Made by a program: the position numbers and the translations under genes. The notes under the pieces are model-generated. The model had not been told where the DNA came from and ran no database searches. It saw nothing but the letters and a program-made list of their open reading frames with translations. From NCBI GenBank assembly GCA_023653785.1, contig JAMKCH010044044.1, forward strand, positions 17,783 through 81,782: a stretch of 64,000 nucleotides of DNA, in the 5' to 3' direction. Positions within the stretch are counted from its first letter, which is position 1; each line of letters opens with the position of its first letter. The DNA is from Ophioderma brevispina. Lineage: Eukaryota; Echinodermata; Ophiuroidea; Amphilepidida; Ophiodermatidae. This document shows, piece after piece, positions 24,140 through 34,510 of the stretch.

Positions 24140-24800
24140 AAATCCCAGATAAGGAAGCTTATCTCCAACAATAACACTCCGTAACTGGATGAGATAACGG
24201 CCTTCGTTATCTGGAGATAACCAAGCTGAACCACAAATAACTCGCCTTATCTAGGAGTTGGTTAACCAAGCTGAAACCCAAATAAACGGGCATTATCTTG
24301 AGTAAAAAGCTATCTGAGAGTGAAACCCCAAATAAAACGAGCGTTATTGGGGTTCAGCTTTATCTCCAGATAAGGATCGTTATTTGGGGTTCAGCTTGTT
24401 ATCTGATTAACTGAGCGTTATTTGGAGATAAAGGGCTTGTCCTAGATAACGTTTCTTATCTAGAGTTAAGCTTGTTAACCCCAGAAAGGACCGTTAGGTG
24501 GGGTTCAGCTTTGTTAACCTCAGCTAAGAACCTTTATGTGGGGTCAGCTTTGTTAACCCCAGATAAAGAACCGTTTATTTGGGACTTCAGCTTGTTTAAC
24601 CCAAGATAAGGACCGTTAATTTGGGTTCAACTTTGTCTTCGAGATAAGCTTTGTTAACTAGATAAGGACCGTTATTTGGGGTTCAGCTGTTAATACCAGT
24701 TTTTAAGACGCGTATGTTGGGGTTAAGCTTTTTTGTTTTTATCTCAGTTAATGAAGCGTATCTTAGTTCAACGCGAGTGTTATTGGAGTAAGGCTTCTGA
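24140..24800. repeat. Minisatellite with about 40-bp units
   Basis: Roughly 15 degenerate units follow the pattern GATAAGGACCGTTATTTGGG, GTTCAGCTTTGTTAACC, CCA. TTATCT and its complement AGATAA recur, so single units can pair with one another. Units vary in length by a few bases, mostly in short homopolymers. Not a CRISPR array: the units abut without unique spacers. Confidence 0.8.
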
Positions 24801-24829
24801 TCTAGGGATAGAAAGGAAGTGATACACTG

Positions 24830-25110
24830 GTGATTCCATAAACGGTAGCGTGTCTGTGCGATACACAGTGAAGACCAAATATCACCATCCGACCGTCAAA
24901 GCGGCAAGACAGAATGAAACCGATGTCACAAACTGAGTCCCTACTATGATGTAGAGTTCTACGGTCCATCGGTCTATTATGATCGCCATTGTGTAATACT
25001 GCATCATTTGTCTTTTCAGCACTGATTCCCAATAGTATCTCGTCTACAAGTCACGGTTTATTCCGCTATATTATACCCTAGTGCAAGCTAAGACACCAGG
25101 TAAGGGGACT
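24830..25110. repeat. Dispersed repeat family F, copy 1
   Basis: Shares GCATCATTTGT, CAGCACTG, TCTCGTCTACAA and GTCACGGTTTATT in the same order and orientation with 36130-36370. The inverse of 50175-50400 matches too. Confidence 0.5.
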
Positions 25111-25179
25111 CCCGGATCACTACATCGGCATTATATCGAAAAATTGGCTCTCCTGTAAATGATGCAAAATTGCAGTATA

Positions 25180-27080
25180 AGAAGCTTCTGGCCTTATTTG
25201 CAATTTCAGCTCTCAACACTTGTTGTATAGCGGCATTGTATCTACAATTTTATTTCAACAATCCTGTTGATATCTGAATTCTGGTAAAAAGCTGATTGAT
25301 ATTGCCTTTGCCTGTACAAAGGTTGGTGGTTAACAGGGTCAACTCATTTTCGTATCTCTAAAAAATCGACCGAGTGGTGTTTATTTTAAAGGGAAAGCAA
25401 ACAAAAGCAAATTCAGGCATTCAGTAGTCGAACTCTATCATTTTGTCTGACTAAAGTTCAATTTGGAAGATACAAAAGGCCATGCCCCATTTAAAACGAA
25501 TGCAATCTTTATGCTGACGAGGAAATGGAGTCAAATCAACTAGATTTATTTTCTCAAGTGAAAAATAAATCGCTGGAGTGTCCCATTTGCACGAACGATT
25601 TAAAGACACCGCGAACCTCAAGCAATGTCCTACATAGTTTTGCAGCAAGTGCGTAGTCAAATTAGCAAAAGTAACTCTAGGATAAAGTCTCTTGTCAAGA
25701 CGGTAATACCTGTCCCAGACAGGCGAGCTGAACATTTTTCTTTCAACTTTCAACTTCGTCAGATAGTTGAGGAAGCTGAACTACACGATACCTTAATCAC
25801 TGATGCTAAAGTTATGTGTGGTTGTCACCAGGAAGAAGAGACAAAGAACACGCCGTTGCCACACTGTTTTGAATGAAATTATTACTTTGTCGACGGATTA
25901 ATGACCATGAACGTAACAGCTATTAGATTCAAACATCCATTGCTAGATTACAAGACGCTGCGTTCTGGAAAAGTAAGGCCAAGAGCGATTGCTCAAATAT
26001 CGTGCAAAAATATCATCCCAGAGAAGAGGTTAAATACTTCTGTGAAACATGCGACAACGCCAATATGCCATACTTGCTACAACTGCAGCACAGTGATCGT
26101 AAAAAGCATTCGTGTTTGTGAAGATATCAATGACGCGATACCAAAGCTACGAAGGACGCGTTACTGAATTGCAAGCAAACTGTATAGAAGATCGAGAGAA
26201 TATGAGAGGACAAAGAAAGATTCGATCAAATTGATAAAACCATCAGAGACCAAGGAAACTGGAAGAAAAAAATTGAATAATACGCGTATAGATGAAGCAA
26301 GGAGCGACTGGAAAATGAAAAACGTCTTCTACAGAAAGGAAGTGATAGTGGGGTGATGAGACGCGGAAGAGGCAATATTTTACAACTCAATCGGCAAGAC
26401 TTGAAAATGGTACTGCAAACTAGGATGCATATACCCAGCTTTGAGCTTTAGAGAAACAAACGATGGAGATTTCATGCAGATGTATGAGATATGAAGGACC
26501 AAAATGGTATACAGTTATCACGCCTCAGAAAGGACCACCCAGGATTGGAACTCGTCAAGTAACGCTTCATAACATAGAGTGGCCATGCGTTGGGTCTGCG
26601 GAGCAGAACCCATAACCCCCAGTGCTGTTGTTGTAAATTGTTAAAATATAAAAAGAAACCAGATCGGAATTTGGAAGAATTGAAAAACAGTGAAAAACAG
26701 GATTGTTAGAAAGGGGCGGGGAGTGAATAGACACCTTAGTTACATGTAATGGTATGCAGCGAAATGGTTCAAGTGTAAAGACAAAATTAAAAACAGATAT
26801 TTCATAATTAAACTCCCTCACAAGCAGTAAGACTGAAAACAAATATTTGCGAAAATAATCCTTTTTAAAAAAAGATCGTAAGAAAAAAGCACGAACGATC
26901 GACGGATCATTTTTGGGTCCTTTGAACAAAATTAAATAGTGGATGATGCGAATAAAAAATTATAATGCGTTTAAAAATATAAAAATCATTTTTTGTATAA
27001 TATATTTTATTAAACTGATCAAATGAATAATATCGATGAAAAAAATATCGGGTAAAAATCTTGACGTGGATATCGTCACG
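25180..27080. repeat. Duplicated segment carrying the TRIM pseudogene
   Basis: Homologous, in the same orientation, to about 31165-34460. The match starts in the 5' flank (AACACTTGTT, TCTACAATTTTATTT), covers the gene, and continues through GGAGTGAATAGACACCTTA. It goes on to AATGAATAATAT and AAAATATCGG near 27020-27050, which match 34420-34450. The partner carries about 1.3 kb of inserted elements in its 3' flank. The event is therefore a genomic segment duplication, not a retrocopy. Confidence 0.75.
25525..26638 (+). pseudogene. TRIM (RING/B-box) pseudogene
   Basis: A decayed paralogue of the gene at 31531. It opens in frame with ATG GAG TCA AAT CAA and keeps the first RING pair (CPIC), then loses one base directly after it. 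That shifts the frame and removes the remaining zinc ligands within about 40 codons. Later pieces are visible in other frames: FNFQLRQIVEEAE with VMCGCHQ (25625-25876), and VRPRAIA, CHTCYN and EDINDAIPKLRR (25901-26167). Further indels follow in the coiled-coil region. The glycine replacing a B-box1 cysteine in the intact gene is also encoded here (GGA), so that change predates the duplication. It cannot make a RING ligase. Confidence 0.85.
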
Positions 27081-28664
27081 AATCTTGCCCAAAAGGCCAA
27101 TCGACCATGTCGAGAATTGGCGATTGAAGTTTTAGGAAATGAACTTGCATATCTAAAATTTGAAACATTTTAGGAAAATGGATTTATGTGTCATTGTAGG
27201 CATTGAAACGTTCTTCATTTCCAAAGGAAGGTATCATTTTAGCTTTGTTTTCCCTTGTCAACATTAATTACAAGTGAGTGGTATGTTTGGAAAAAAAAAA
27301 AGAAAACGTCCTCTATTCCTATTGTCAAAGGAAAGGAAACGAATGCGCATTCATTTGTTGGAAGTACTCCAAAGAGTCGATCGACCGAGCCTCAAGAGTG
27401 GGATTGAACATTAATTTTGCCTAGGGCGTAATGTAGGCCTCCGATCTCTTAGATGTCCCAAAAAATGTGCCAATAAAAATAGAGCGACTGATGAGGCTAA
27501 TTTTTTTTTGTAATTAGAATTGATTTCCATTTAATCTGTAGTTTTTCGAACAGCAAAATCTGCAAACAAAATACCGTATAATGTAAAAAAATGTTTGAAT
27601 CCAAAATACGCTGTCATTTCAAGCCTTTTACGGTATTTTACTGAAAATTGACAGTAATATGTACAGTGTATAGTGAGTGCTATCCATTGGTGAAAGAAAA
27701 AGTCAGGGTACACGGGAACGTTTGTTACCTGTATTTTGCGTCTGAATCGGAGAAAGGGATAAATGAGATCTTTGTGCGTACCAGAAGATCAGAACATGTG
27801 ATTATTCGCGATATTGCCTTGTAAGCAAATAGTCCACTTGCATCGGTGCCCACAAGTTGTGGAAGTGTACAATAGGCCATCCAAAAATGTATGTCTTGAG
27901 TAAGGCGAAGAAGTGTGATTTATCTTTTTATTGCTGGAGGGGCTCAAGGATCACAATTTTATCAAGAAGAAAGATTTATCTTACTATCAAGTAAATTATA
28001 ACTAGCTCCAACTGTCACAGACAAAAAAATACATGATTCATGTAGGCTAACTACTTAAATGACAAGAATTATAGGAAGGGTATATAGGCAATTAGTGTTA
28101 AATGATGTTTCTAAAATCGTAAAAATAAACGGCTTTGGACTCTTTTTGGAGTATACAAAGTCGATGGTGATGGAGTGTTTCCTTTGGCAAAATTTGAAAT
28201 AAAATTGATATTCCCATGGATATTATTTGATTTCTGTCCATCAAACTGATCATTGCCTTATTTTTACCTTTGGAGTCACAGTACTCGTACGTTAAAGTAG
28301 TTACTCTTATACTTTCTGTTGTTGAAAACTTTTAATGAATTAAAAACAAACCGTTTTGTCGCTAAGGTGGGTTTTGCCATATTTTCTACTAGAGTACCCA
28401 TGGTCAACTTGTATTTCAAACACTTCTGACGTTAGATTTAATTTCAAATTGACATATTGAAGTACTATGTTTTAAAATGCATTATTCATCTAAAATACGT
28501 TAATTAATTTGCAAGTATACATAAGCCTACCTAACTGGGAATTGAAACCGGGGTCCTCTGCTTATATGAAACAAAATACTTAACCACAATATAACGCTAC
28601 CTTACAGGGAATATATAAGAACATTTCTAGTTCATTTACATTATTTTTCTTTCAAATTAAGGGG
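27081..28664. other. Unassigned non-coding DNA
   Basis: AT-rich. No open frame above about 60 codons has a recognisable motif. No repeat partner noticed. Confidence 0.4.
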
Positions 28665-29470
28665 GAGGTATCCCGTTGCTAATGGGAATTTTTTTCAACT
28701 ACAAAAGTGAGATATTGTAATAGGCGAAGTCTTAGCTTTGAAATACTTTTTATTTGACTAAAATCCGACTCTCGGTGCCGAAGATATGACTGATCAAAGT
28801 ATAGGAGGCGACGAAAAACTTCCCGAAAAGCATTTTGTCCTATACTTTGCATGTATTATTAATTTCAACCAGTGATAATTAACAATATTTGTCAATAAAA
28901 TATTGTAGGCTGTGGGTTGTGTTTCTTGTTAAAGTTTTGTATTGAATTATTAAATAAAATTATAAAGTTTAAATATAGCTCACTTTTAACATACTGCGAT
29001 ACATTTCTTATGTATTTCTTTATTTTCTCACCCTGCTATATTTAACAAAAGTATTTTAAAAATTAATAATAAAGTAATTAATGCATCTTTTTCAACCAAA
29101 CATTGCTTAAAATTATGATAATTACTACAACACATAAAAATGCAAAACAATTACATAATTCGTATAAACAGAGCCATCAACGTAGCACAAACTTTAAAGG
29201 CCTATATCTCAGTTCTTAAAAAAGCGCAAAATAGCAATTTTCGAAGCGAACATTCTCCCCAAACCCCATTTATGTACGTCAAACGGTGTTTGATTTACGT
29301 TTGTTCAAAAATTTAGCCAATCACAGGCCTAGCAAGGTTACCATGGCAACAAAAGTGAAAATTAATACCGATTTTGAAAGCTCAGGTCAAGGCCTACATG
29401 ATGGTATATGATACGTATAGGTAACATTTTAAGAAATATCTTAAATCGCTCCCCGAAATTTCCAGAAATA
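28665..29470. repeat. Dispersed repeat family D, copy 2
   Basis: Second copy of the 3640-4735 repeat in the same orientation, about 300 bp shorter. Best-kept blocks are GATATGACTGATCAAAGT, TTTTCTCACCCTGCTATAT and the stretch from TTTAGCCAATCACAGGCC through GTTACCATGGCAAC. The regulatory-looking block is the most conserved part of the repeat. Confidence 0.6.
29317..29350. promoter_or_regulatory. CCAAT box plus X-box pair, family D copy 2
   Basis: CCAAT (29317-29321) lies 20 bases upstream of GTTACCATGGCAAC (29337-29350), as in the copy at 4516-4549. The X-box fits the RFX consensus on both half-sites. Confidence 0.4.
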
Positions 29471-29689
29471 ACGGGATAACCGTTGATAATTAAAATGAAC
29501 AAGTACCATACAAAAACATGAATGGACTACAACAAGAGGTTTTGGAGAACCTACTAAAAATTTGAAGTGAAATAGTAATAATATAGTAATAACAATTATA
29601 GTTCTAGGAATTGTTTTCATGTAAAGTATAGTTGTATCTTAATACAAAATAAAAGAACCTTTAAGTCTAATGCAACAACACCAAAAAAT

Positions 29690-30700
29690 AAAATTCAACT
29701 GGCGCGATTCCAAACTGGCAAACGTAGGCTCCTTTTTGCCGTACTCAGCACCCGGATCATCGCTTAGATATTCAAGACATCTTATAGTCCAGCGGTAAAA
29801 CCATGGACCTTGCTTTTGACTTGCAAAAGAATCGGCACGAAATGTTTTGATGGTTGCCAGGCAACATTGACCTGCTAATTCCAAATCTTTATGATGCAAC
29901 TTTTGCATCCTTGAGCATTTTGAGATATGGAAGGGAGGGTAAAATAACAGGGGTCAAATTTGTAAACGTTTCATATGGGATTAAAATGTGTATAGACATG
30001 TTCATCTGGTTCTAAGGATTAAAAAAGGTATAATTTGCTATATTTAGGACAATTACTTATAACACAGTAGGTTTTAAATGGTTCAAGGTCACCCTGTGAT
30101 AAAAAATTATAATGTACAGATTTCTCTCAAATGGGCTCAAATACTTCATGCTTATAGATAGTTATGTAAATTACATGTTATGTGATTTGTTTGACATTGG
30201 GGATATAATTAAGGGGGAAAATAGTGTTAAGGCCCACAGGGTCTATGGGGATCAGCACTCTGGTCTCTGTTAGATGTCTTTGAGATGATTAACACACATT
30301 AATGTATATTTCTTGTTGTAACATACCCACACGAACAATTTAAAACCAATTGAATCAATATAAATGTTTACCCCCATGATGACATTTAACAGTTTTGGAC
30401 CTGTCGTGCAAGGACCAAAGGTTGTTGGTAAGTATACTTTTTTAATCCTTATAACCAGATGGACATATCTATACACTTTTAACCCCGTGCGAAACATTTT
30501 CAAAATTTGTCCCGGTTAATTTACACCTTCCCTGTCGTAAAATGCTCAAGGATGTCAAAATTGCATCACAGAAATCTGGAATCAGCAGGTCAATTCTTCC
30601 CAGAAACCATCAAAACCTTTAGTGCGGACTCTTTTTGCAAGGTCATATGCATGGGCCTACCGCATGACCATATGAGTGGGGAGATGAATCCCACATTAGC
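29690..30700. mobile_element. Foldback family E, copy 1
   Basis: A 1-kb structure whose two halves are inverse copies. Outer arms share AAAATGCTCAAGGATG, TTGCATCA and ACCATCAAAACMTTT. Inner arms share GTGTATAGAYATGTYCATCT and AAGGATTAAAAAAGTATA. A 13-bp palindrome GTTGCCAGGCAAC (29853-29865) lies in the left arm and is lost in the right. The 89-codon frames over each arm are inverse copies of each other's DNA and have no protein family signature. Related arms occur at 49390-50000. Confidence 0.6.
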
Positions 30701-31164
30701 TCATCGATCGATAGGTCATTTTAGATTTCGACAAAAGGCTGAATGCGCATTCATCAACAAATCAAGAGGGTTATAATCTGTCATACGTTGGCTTTTAGGT
30801 ACAGCAAAAAGACGAATGCAGATTGGTCTGTTTGGAAGATTTTCATTTGGCGTTTGGGTATGACTTCCAAAAGTAAAAACTATTATAGCTACAAATTGCA
30901 ACGTTATTTTTGCTCAATGTTTATTATATGAAAAGTGGTTGTGATATATTATCATAATATGCAAAAAAAAATCAATTTCCACAAAACAAAACGTCGATTC
31001 ATCTGTTCGGAAGACTCGTGATGATATCTTTGTTTTGTTTTTGAAAAAGTTTGATAGAAATAAAGCAATTTTCATTTTACTTATTTGTTGTGCAATTGCT
31101 GTGTGAAATAGCTAAGCTCATGCAGACGCAAATGCAGATTCGACCTTTTTTGTACTAATTCACA
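30701..31164. other. Non-coding flank with a short shared block
   Basis: Bases 31040-31115 (TTTGATAGAAATAAAGCA, ACTTATTTGTTGTGCAATTG) match the tandem units at 34511-34941. Nothing else was recognised. Confidence 0.4.
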
Positions 31165-31530
31165 CAATTTCAGTTGTCAACACTTGTTATAACGCCATTG
31201 TTATCTAACAATTTTATTTGTAAACAACCCTGATGATCTGAATTCCTGCTAAAAGTAAAACGGTCTTTGCGTGTAAAAATAAAACCTTATAACATTGCTG
31301 GGTCAAAACGGGTCAAACTTCATTTCCTTACTCGTATCTCAAAACAATGGGCAGTGTGTGTTGTTTATTCTACACAAAAAACACACACAACTGTTGGGTG
31401 CAGCATTGGCAATCATTACAAGAATCTTTGCCTGTCTTGACTAAAGTTCAATTTAGCAAGTTACAAAAGTCCATGCTCTAGCCCGGTATTTTATCCCAAA
31501 CAAATCAAACCTTTACGCCGACGAGGCAAC

Positions 31531-32454
31531 ATGGCGTCAAATCAACTAGACTCATTTTCGCAAGTAAAAAATAAATCGCTGGAGTGTCCTATTTGCCACG
31601 AGCGATTCAAAGACCCTCGAATCCTCAAGCAGTGTCTTCACAGTTTCTGCAGCGGGTGCTTAGTCAAATTAGCAGAAAGTACCTCTAGGATAAAATGTCC
31701 TCTTTGTCAAGAGGTAATACCTGTCCCAGAAAGGGGGGCTGAACATTTTTCTTCCAACTTTCAACTTCGTCAGATAGTTGAGGAAGCTGAAATGCACGAT
31801 AACTTAATCACTGATGCTAAAGTTATGTGTGGTTGTCACCAGGGAGAAGAGAAAGAGGCCGTAGCACACTGTTTTGAATGCAATGATTACTTATGTTCGG
31901 CGGGATTGGACGACCATAAACGCTACAAGCAATTAGATCAACATCCCATTGCAAGTTTAGAAGACCTGCGGACTGGAAAAGTAAGGCCAAGAGCGATTGC
32001 ACACCTTCGTCAAATATCGTGCAAATACCATCCTAGAGAAGAGGCTAAATACTTCTGTGAAACATGCGACAACGCGATATGCCACACTTGCTACAACCTG
32101 CAGCACAGTGATCGTAAAAAGCATTCGTGTGAGGATATCAATAACGCGATACCAAAGCTACGAAGACGCGTTGCCGAACTTGCGGATAAAGTAGATAGAA
32201 GATCACAGGAATGTGAAGAGGCCAAAGAAAGATTCGATCAAAAGGAAAAAAACGTCAGAGACCAAGGAGCTCGCCAAAAAGATTTGAATAACACGCGTAT
32301 AGACGAAGCCAAGGAGCGACTGGAAAATGAAAAACGCCTTCTACAAGAAGAAGTTGATAGGGTAGTGAGACGGGAGACGCAATATTTTACAACTCAATCA
32401 GCAAGGCTTGAAAAATGGTGCTGCAAACTAGGAATGCATATACGCAAGCTGTGA
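31531..32454 (+). CDS. TRIM-family RING/B-box protein (single exon)
   Basis: This frame encodes a 307-residue tripartite-motif protein. The RING finger has a complete C3HC4 ligand set (C19, C22, C35, H37, C40, C43, C56, C59), which in this family recruits E2 enzymes for ubiquitin transfer. A B-box1-like region (about 100-138) has C102, C114, C117, C122 and H129 but glycine at 125, where a cysteine is expected. B-box2 is complete (C164, H167, C176, C179, C184, C187, H192, H198). Charged heptad-like sequence at about 205-295 looks like the coiled coil. The ATG context CAACATGG is favourable. I see no intron signals, TATA box or nearby AATAAA. The frame ends 13 codons after a five-A run; one more A would join it to 32415-32633. 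There is no C-terminal SPRY, NHL or filamin domain. Confidence 0.9.
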   Translation: MASNQLDSFSQVKNKSLECPICHERFKDPRILKQCLHSFCSGCLVKLAESTSRIKCPLCQEVIPVPERGAEHFSSNFQLRQIVEEAEMHDNLITDAKVMCGCHQGEEKEAVAHCFECNDYLCSAGLDDHKRYKQLDQHPIASLEDLRTGKVRPRAIAHLRQISCKYHPREEAKYFCETCDNAICHTCYNLQHSDRKKHSCEDINNAIPKLRRRVAELADKVDRRSQECEEAKERFDQKEKNVRDQGARQKDLNNTRIDEAKERLENEKRLLQEEVDRVVRRETQYFTTQSARLEKWCCKLGMHIRKL

Positions 32455-32633
32455 GCTTAGATAAGACAAACGATGGAGATTTCATGCAGATGTATGATAT
32501 TATGAAGGACAAAATGGTACAGTTATCACGTTCAGAAAGACCACCCAGTATTGGAATCGCAGGTAACGCTCCAAACATAGAGTGGCCAGAATGTGGGCCT
32601 GCAGAGCAGAAACCCCCGTGCTGCTTGCTGTAA
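32455..32633 (+). other. Shifted C-terminal extension of the TRIM gene
   Basis: The frame one base over stays open from the five-A run at about 32410 to a stop at 32633. The pseudogene carries a recognisable version (TNDGDFMQMY versus related words near 26457-26500). The frame ends in CCLL, which fits the CaaX prenylation pattern (leucine as last residue favours geranylgeranylation). I infer that the natural protein is about 367 residues and that the shift is either a recent mutation or a homopolymer read error. The pseudogene has four A at this site, also out of frame. Confidence 0.55.
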
Positions 32634-32894
32634 ATTATAAGAGACAAAAATCAAACTTTGACAGAATTACGATTTTAATTTTATGTAGTGATGGGAACTG
32701 AACACATAACTATTCTGAAGACTGGCAGTTTAATAATTAAGCAGGAAGACAAAAACACAGCGTAATTGAAACAGCTGAAAAAAAGATTTGTACAAGAAAA
32801 GCACGAGGAGTGAATAGACACCTTAATTGCGCGTAGTGCAGCAAAGAGGTTCAAGTGATGAAGACAAAACTAAAGCAGGTATTTCATAATCAAA

Positions 32895-33202
32895 CTGAAA
32901 ATCTGACAATCACCGCAAAAAGTGGGTAGACGTTTCATATAGAAGTCCCATTGATGCAAAGAGGTATTACAATTGATTCCGTCATGCGCTGTATGACGTT
33001 GTGCAGAAGTGCTTGACGGAATGAATGGCAATACCTCTTTTGCATCAATGGGACTTCTATATGAAACGTCTACCAAAAAGTGAGGTAGCGGTATTTTTGT
33101 TGTCAGATCTAGGAGCAATTTCCCACTAACCCAAGGCAGGGGTCCGCTCCGTGATTTTTTGTCAGGTGGGGTATGAAGCGATTAAGGAACATAAGGGATA
33201 TA
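32895..33202. repeat. Dispersed repeat family H, interrupted copy
   Basis: Matches 1995-2150 (CTGACRATCACCGCAAAAA, then GGTAGCGGTATTT-like, AAGGCAGGGGTCCGCT, GGGATATAC). It is interrupted by the 150-bp element at 32925-33074 and abuts another at 33203. Confidence 0.7.
32925..33074. mobile_element. 150-bp hairpin element with 8-bp target duplication
   Basis: The terminal inverted repeats are about 44 bp and nearly perfect. The left one starts GGTAGACGTTTCATATAGAA and the right one ends with its complement; one extra base in an A run is the only difference seen. Identical 8-mers AAAAAGTG flank it (32917-32924 and 33075-33082). The related H repeat near 2018 is continuous, an unfilled version of the site. 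The inner segments ATTCCGTCA and TGACGGAAT also pair. The 8-bp duplication points to hAT-type mobilisation. No coding capacity. Confidence 0.85.
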
Positions 33203-34245
33203 CAGACTGTCCCCAAAAATATACAATCAAAGATTATTTTTTGGACCAAAAACTTAAGTTAATCTTAACTGGACTTTAACTGATTCTTTTTTAGGAAAGT
33301 TCCAGCTTTCGTGAGATTTTTAATTGGTGTAATTTGGGGGTCTGATTCAGGAGTTATGGCCAATTATCTGAGACACTTGAAAAATCCGCAAGGGCCAGTT
33401 TCAGCTATTCTGATATCAACACATTTGCCAATGAAAATCAACTTCGAGACATTCTTTGTTGAAAATAAAGATAAAAAATAGGCATTAAGTGCTGTTTCTT
33501 GTGATATAAAATAATTTATAACTTTATAATGTCGCAATTGCCAATATAATACATGTAGCATTAGGAATTTCAATTCCCAAAAGTCTTGTTTTCTCAGCCT
33601 TACTCAAGGTTTCAACAGAAGGTAGCACCATAAAAACACCCTTAATGAAAGTAAACTGATACTTTTGAACACCAACCATCCTTTCGTTTATTGTTCTTTG
33701 CTCAACACTGGTTTCTTCATTATGTTCCCCCTGGCATCTTGGAGGCAGTGGGGAATAGGGGAAGGGTAAGTTGTCTCTCCACATTAGAGCGTTGTCCGCA
33801 CATTCGTCCCCCAACAGAGACCTGTGGCTGTTCCATTAGTCTCAGCAGGTGCAATTCCCAAAATTTCCATGAATTCATGATTATTGTCCCCCTGAGAATG
33901 AGTACCCCATTTTCCCTACAACACAATTTCTGATGCTTTCACTGTTTGAAAATAATATATTGATGAATGCATGATAATACATTCACTCTGATCTGTACAA
34001 TATTATTTTGTTTCAAAACGGTTTAATCCCACAATGATGCTACACGCATTATAATTTATGGCCCAAGTGGTATTTTACCCTTTGTGTTCAATAAACAATA
34101 TCTCCGGTTAGGGTCCATAAAATTGGATGGAATAAAAGCGTGGATTTAGCTAAGGAACTTGTCTAACAAATAAATTCAAAATATCTTGCAGAAATGCACA
34201 GTTTACATTTTTTTTAGTTGGATTGTATATTTTTGGGACAATCTG
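33203..34245. mobile_element. TA-flanked miniature element (Tc1/mariner-like)
   Basis: The left end CAGACTGTCCCCAAAAATAT and the right end ATATTTTTGGGACAATCTG form imperfect 25-bp terminal inverted repeats. TA dinucleotides flank both sides (33201-33202 and 34246-34247). The 1,043-bp interior has frames up to 96 codons (33524-33814 minus, 33691-33933 plus) with no DDE/D transposase motif that I can see. It inserted next to the family H repeat in the 3' flank of the TRIM duplication. Confidence 0.6.
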
Positions 34246-34510
34246 TAAAGTTGATTGTTTCAAAATATCATCCCAATTTGAATATGATCTAGGAGAGCTT
34301 TACAGTTCACCCAATACTAGATACGTTTGGGAAGATGATTTGAACAGAATTAAATGGTGAATGTGTGACTAAAATTGTTGTCAATGTACTTTTGTAAAAT
34401 ATATTTTTTATAAAATAATAAAATGAATAATATAAATTACAAAATATCGGTCAAACATTTGAATGGTGGTAGATCTCATTTTCATCTTTGTATATTTCTT
34501 TGATTTCTTT

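Larger units (their letters stand above)
31165..32895. repeat. Duplicated segment carrying the intact TRIM gene
   Basis: The right-hand copy of the segment described at 25180-27080. Homology to the left copy is continuous to about 32895, then resumes near 34310 after inserted elements. Confidence 0.7.

Noticed and set aside
24140..24800. Possible CRISPR array
   Set aside because: Units abut with no unique spacers, units are degenerate, there are no cas genes, and the DNA is eukaryotic in character. It is a minisatellite.
26567..26929. 120-codon minus-strand frame
   Set aside because: It is antisense to the 3' end and flank of the TRIM pseudogene and has no motif.
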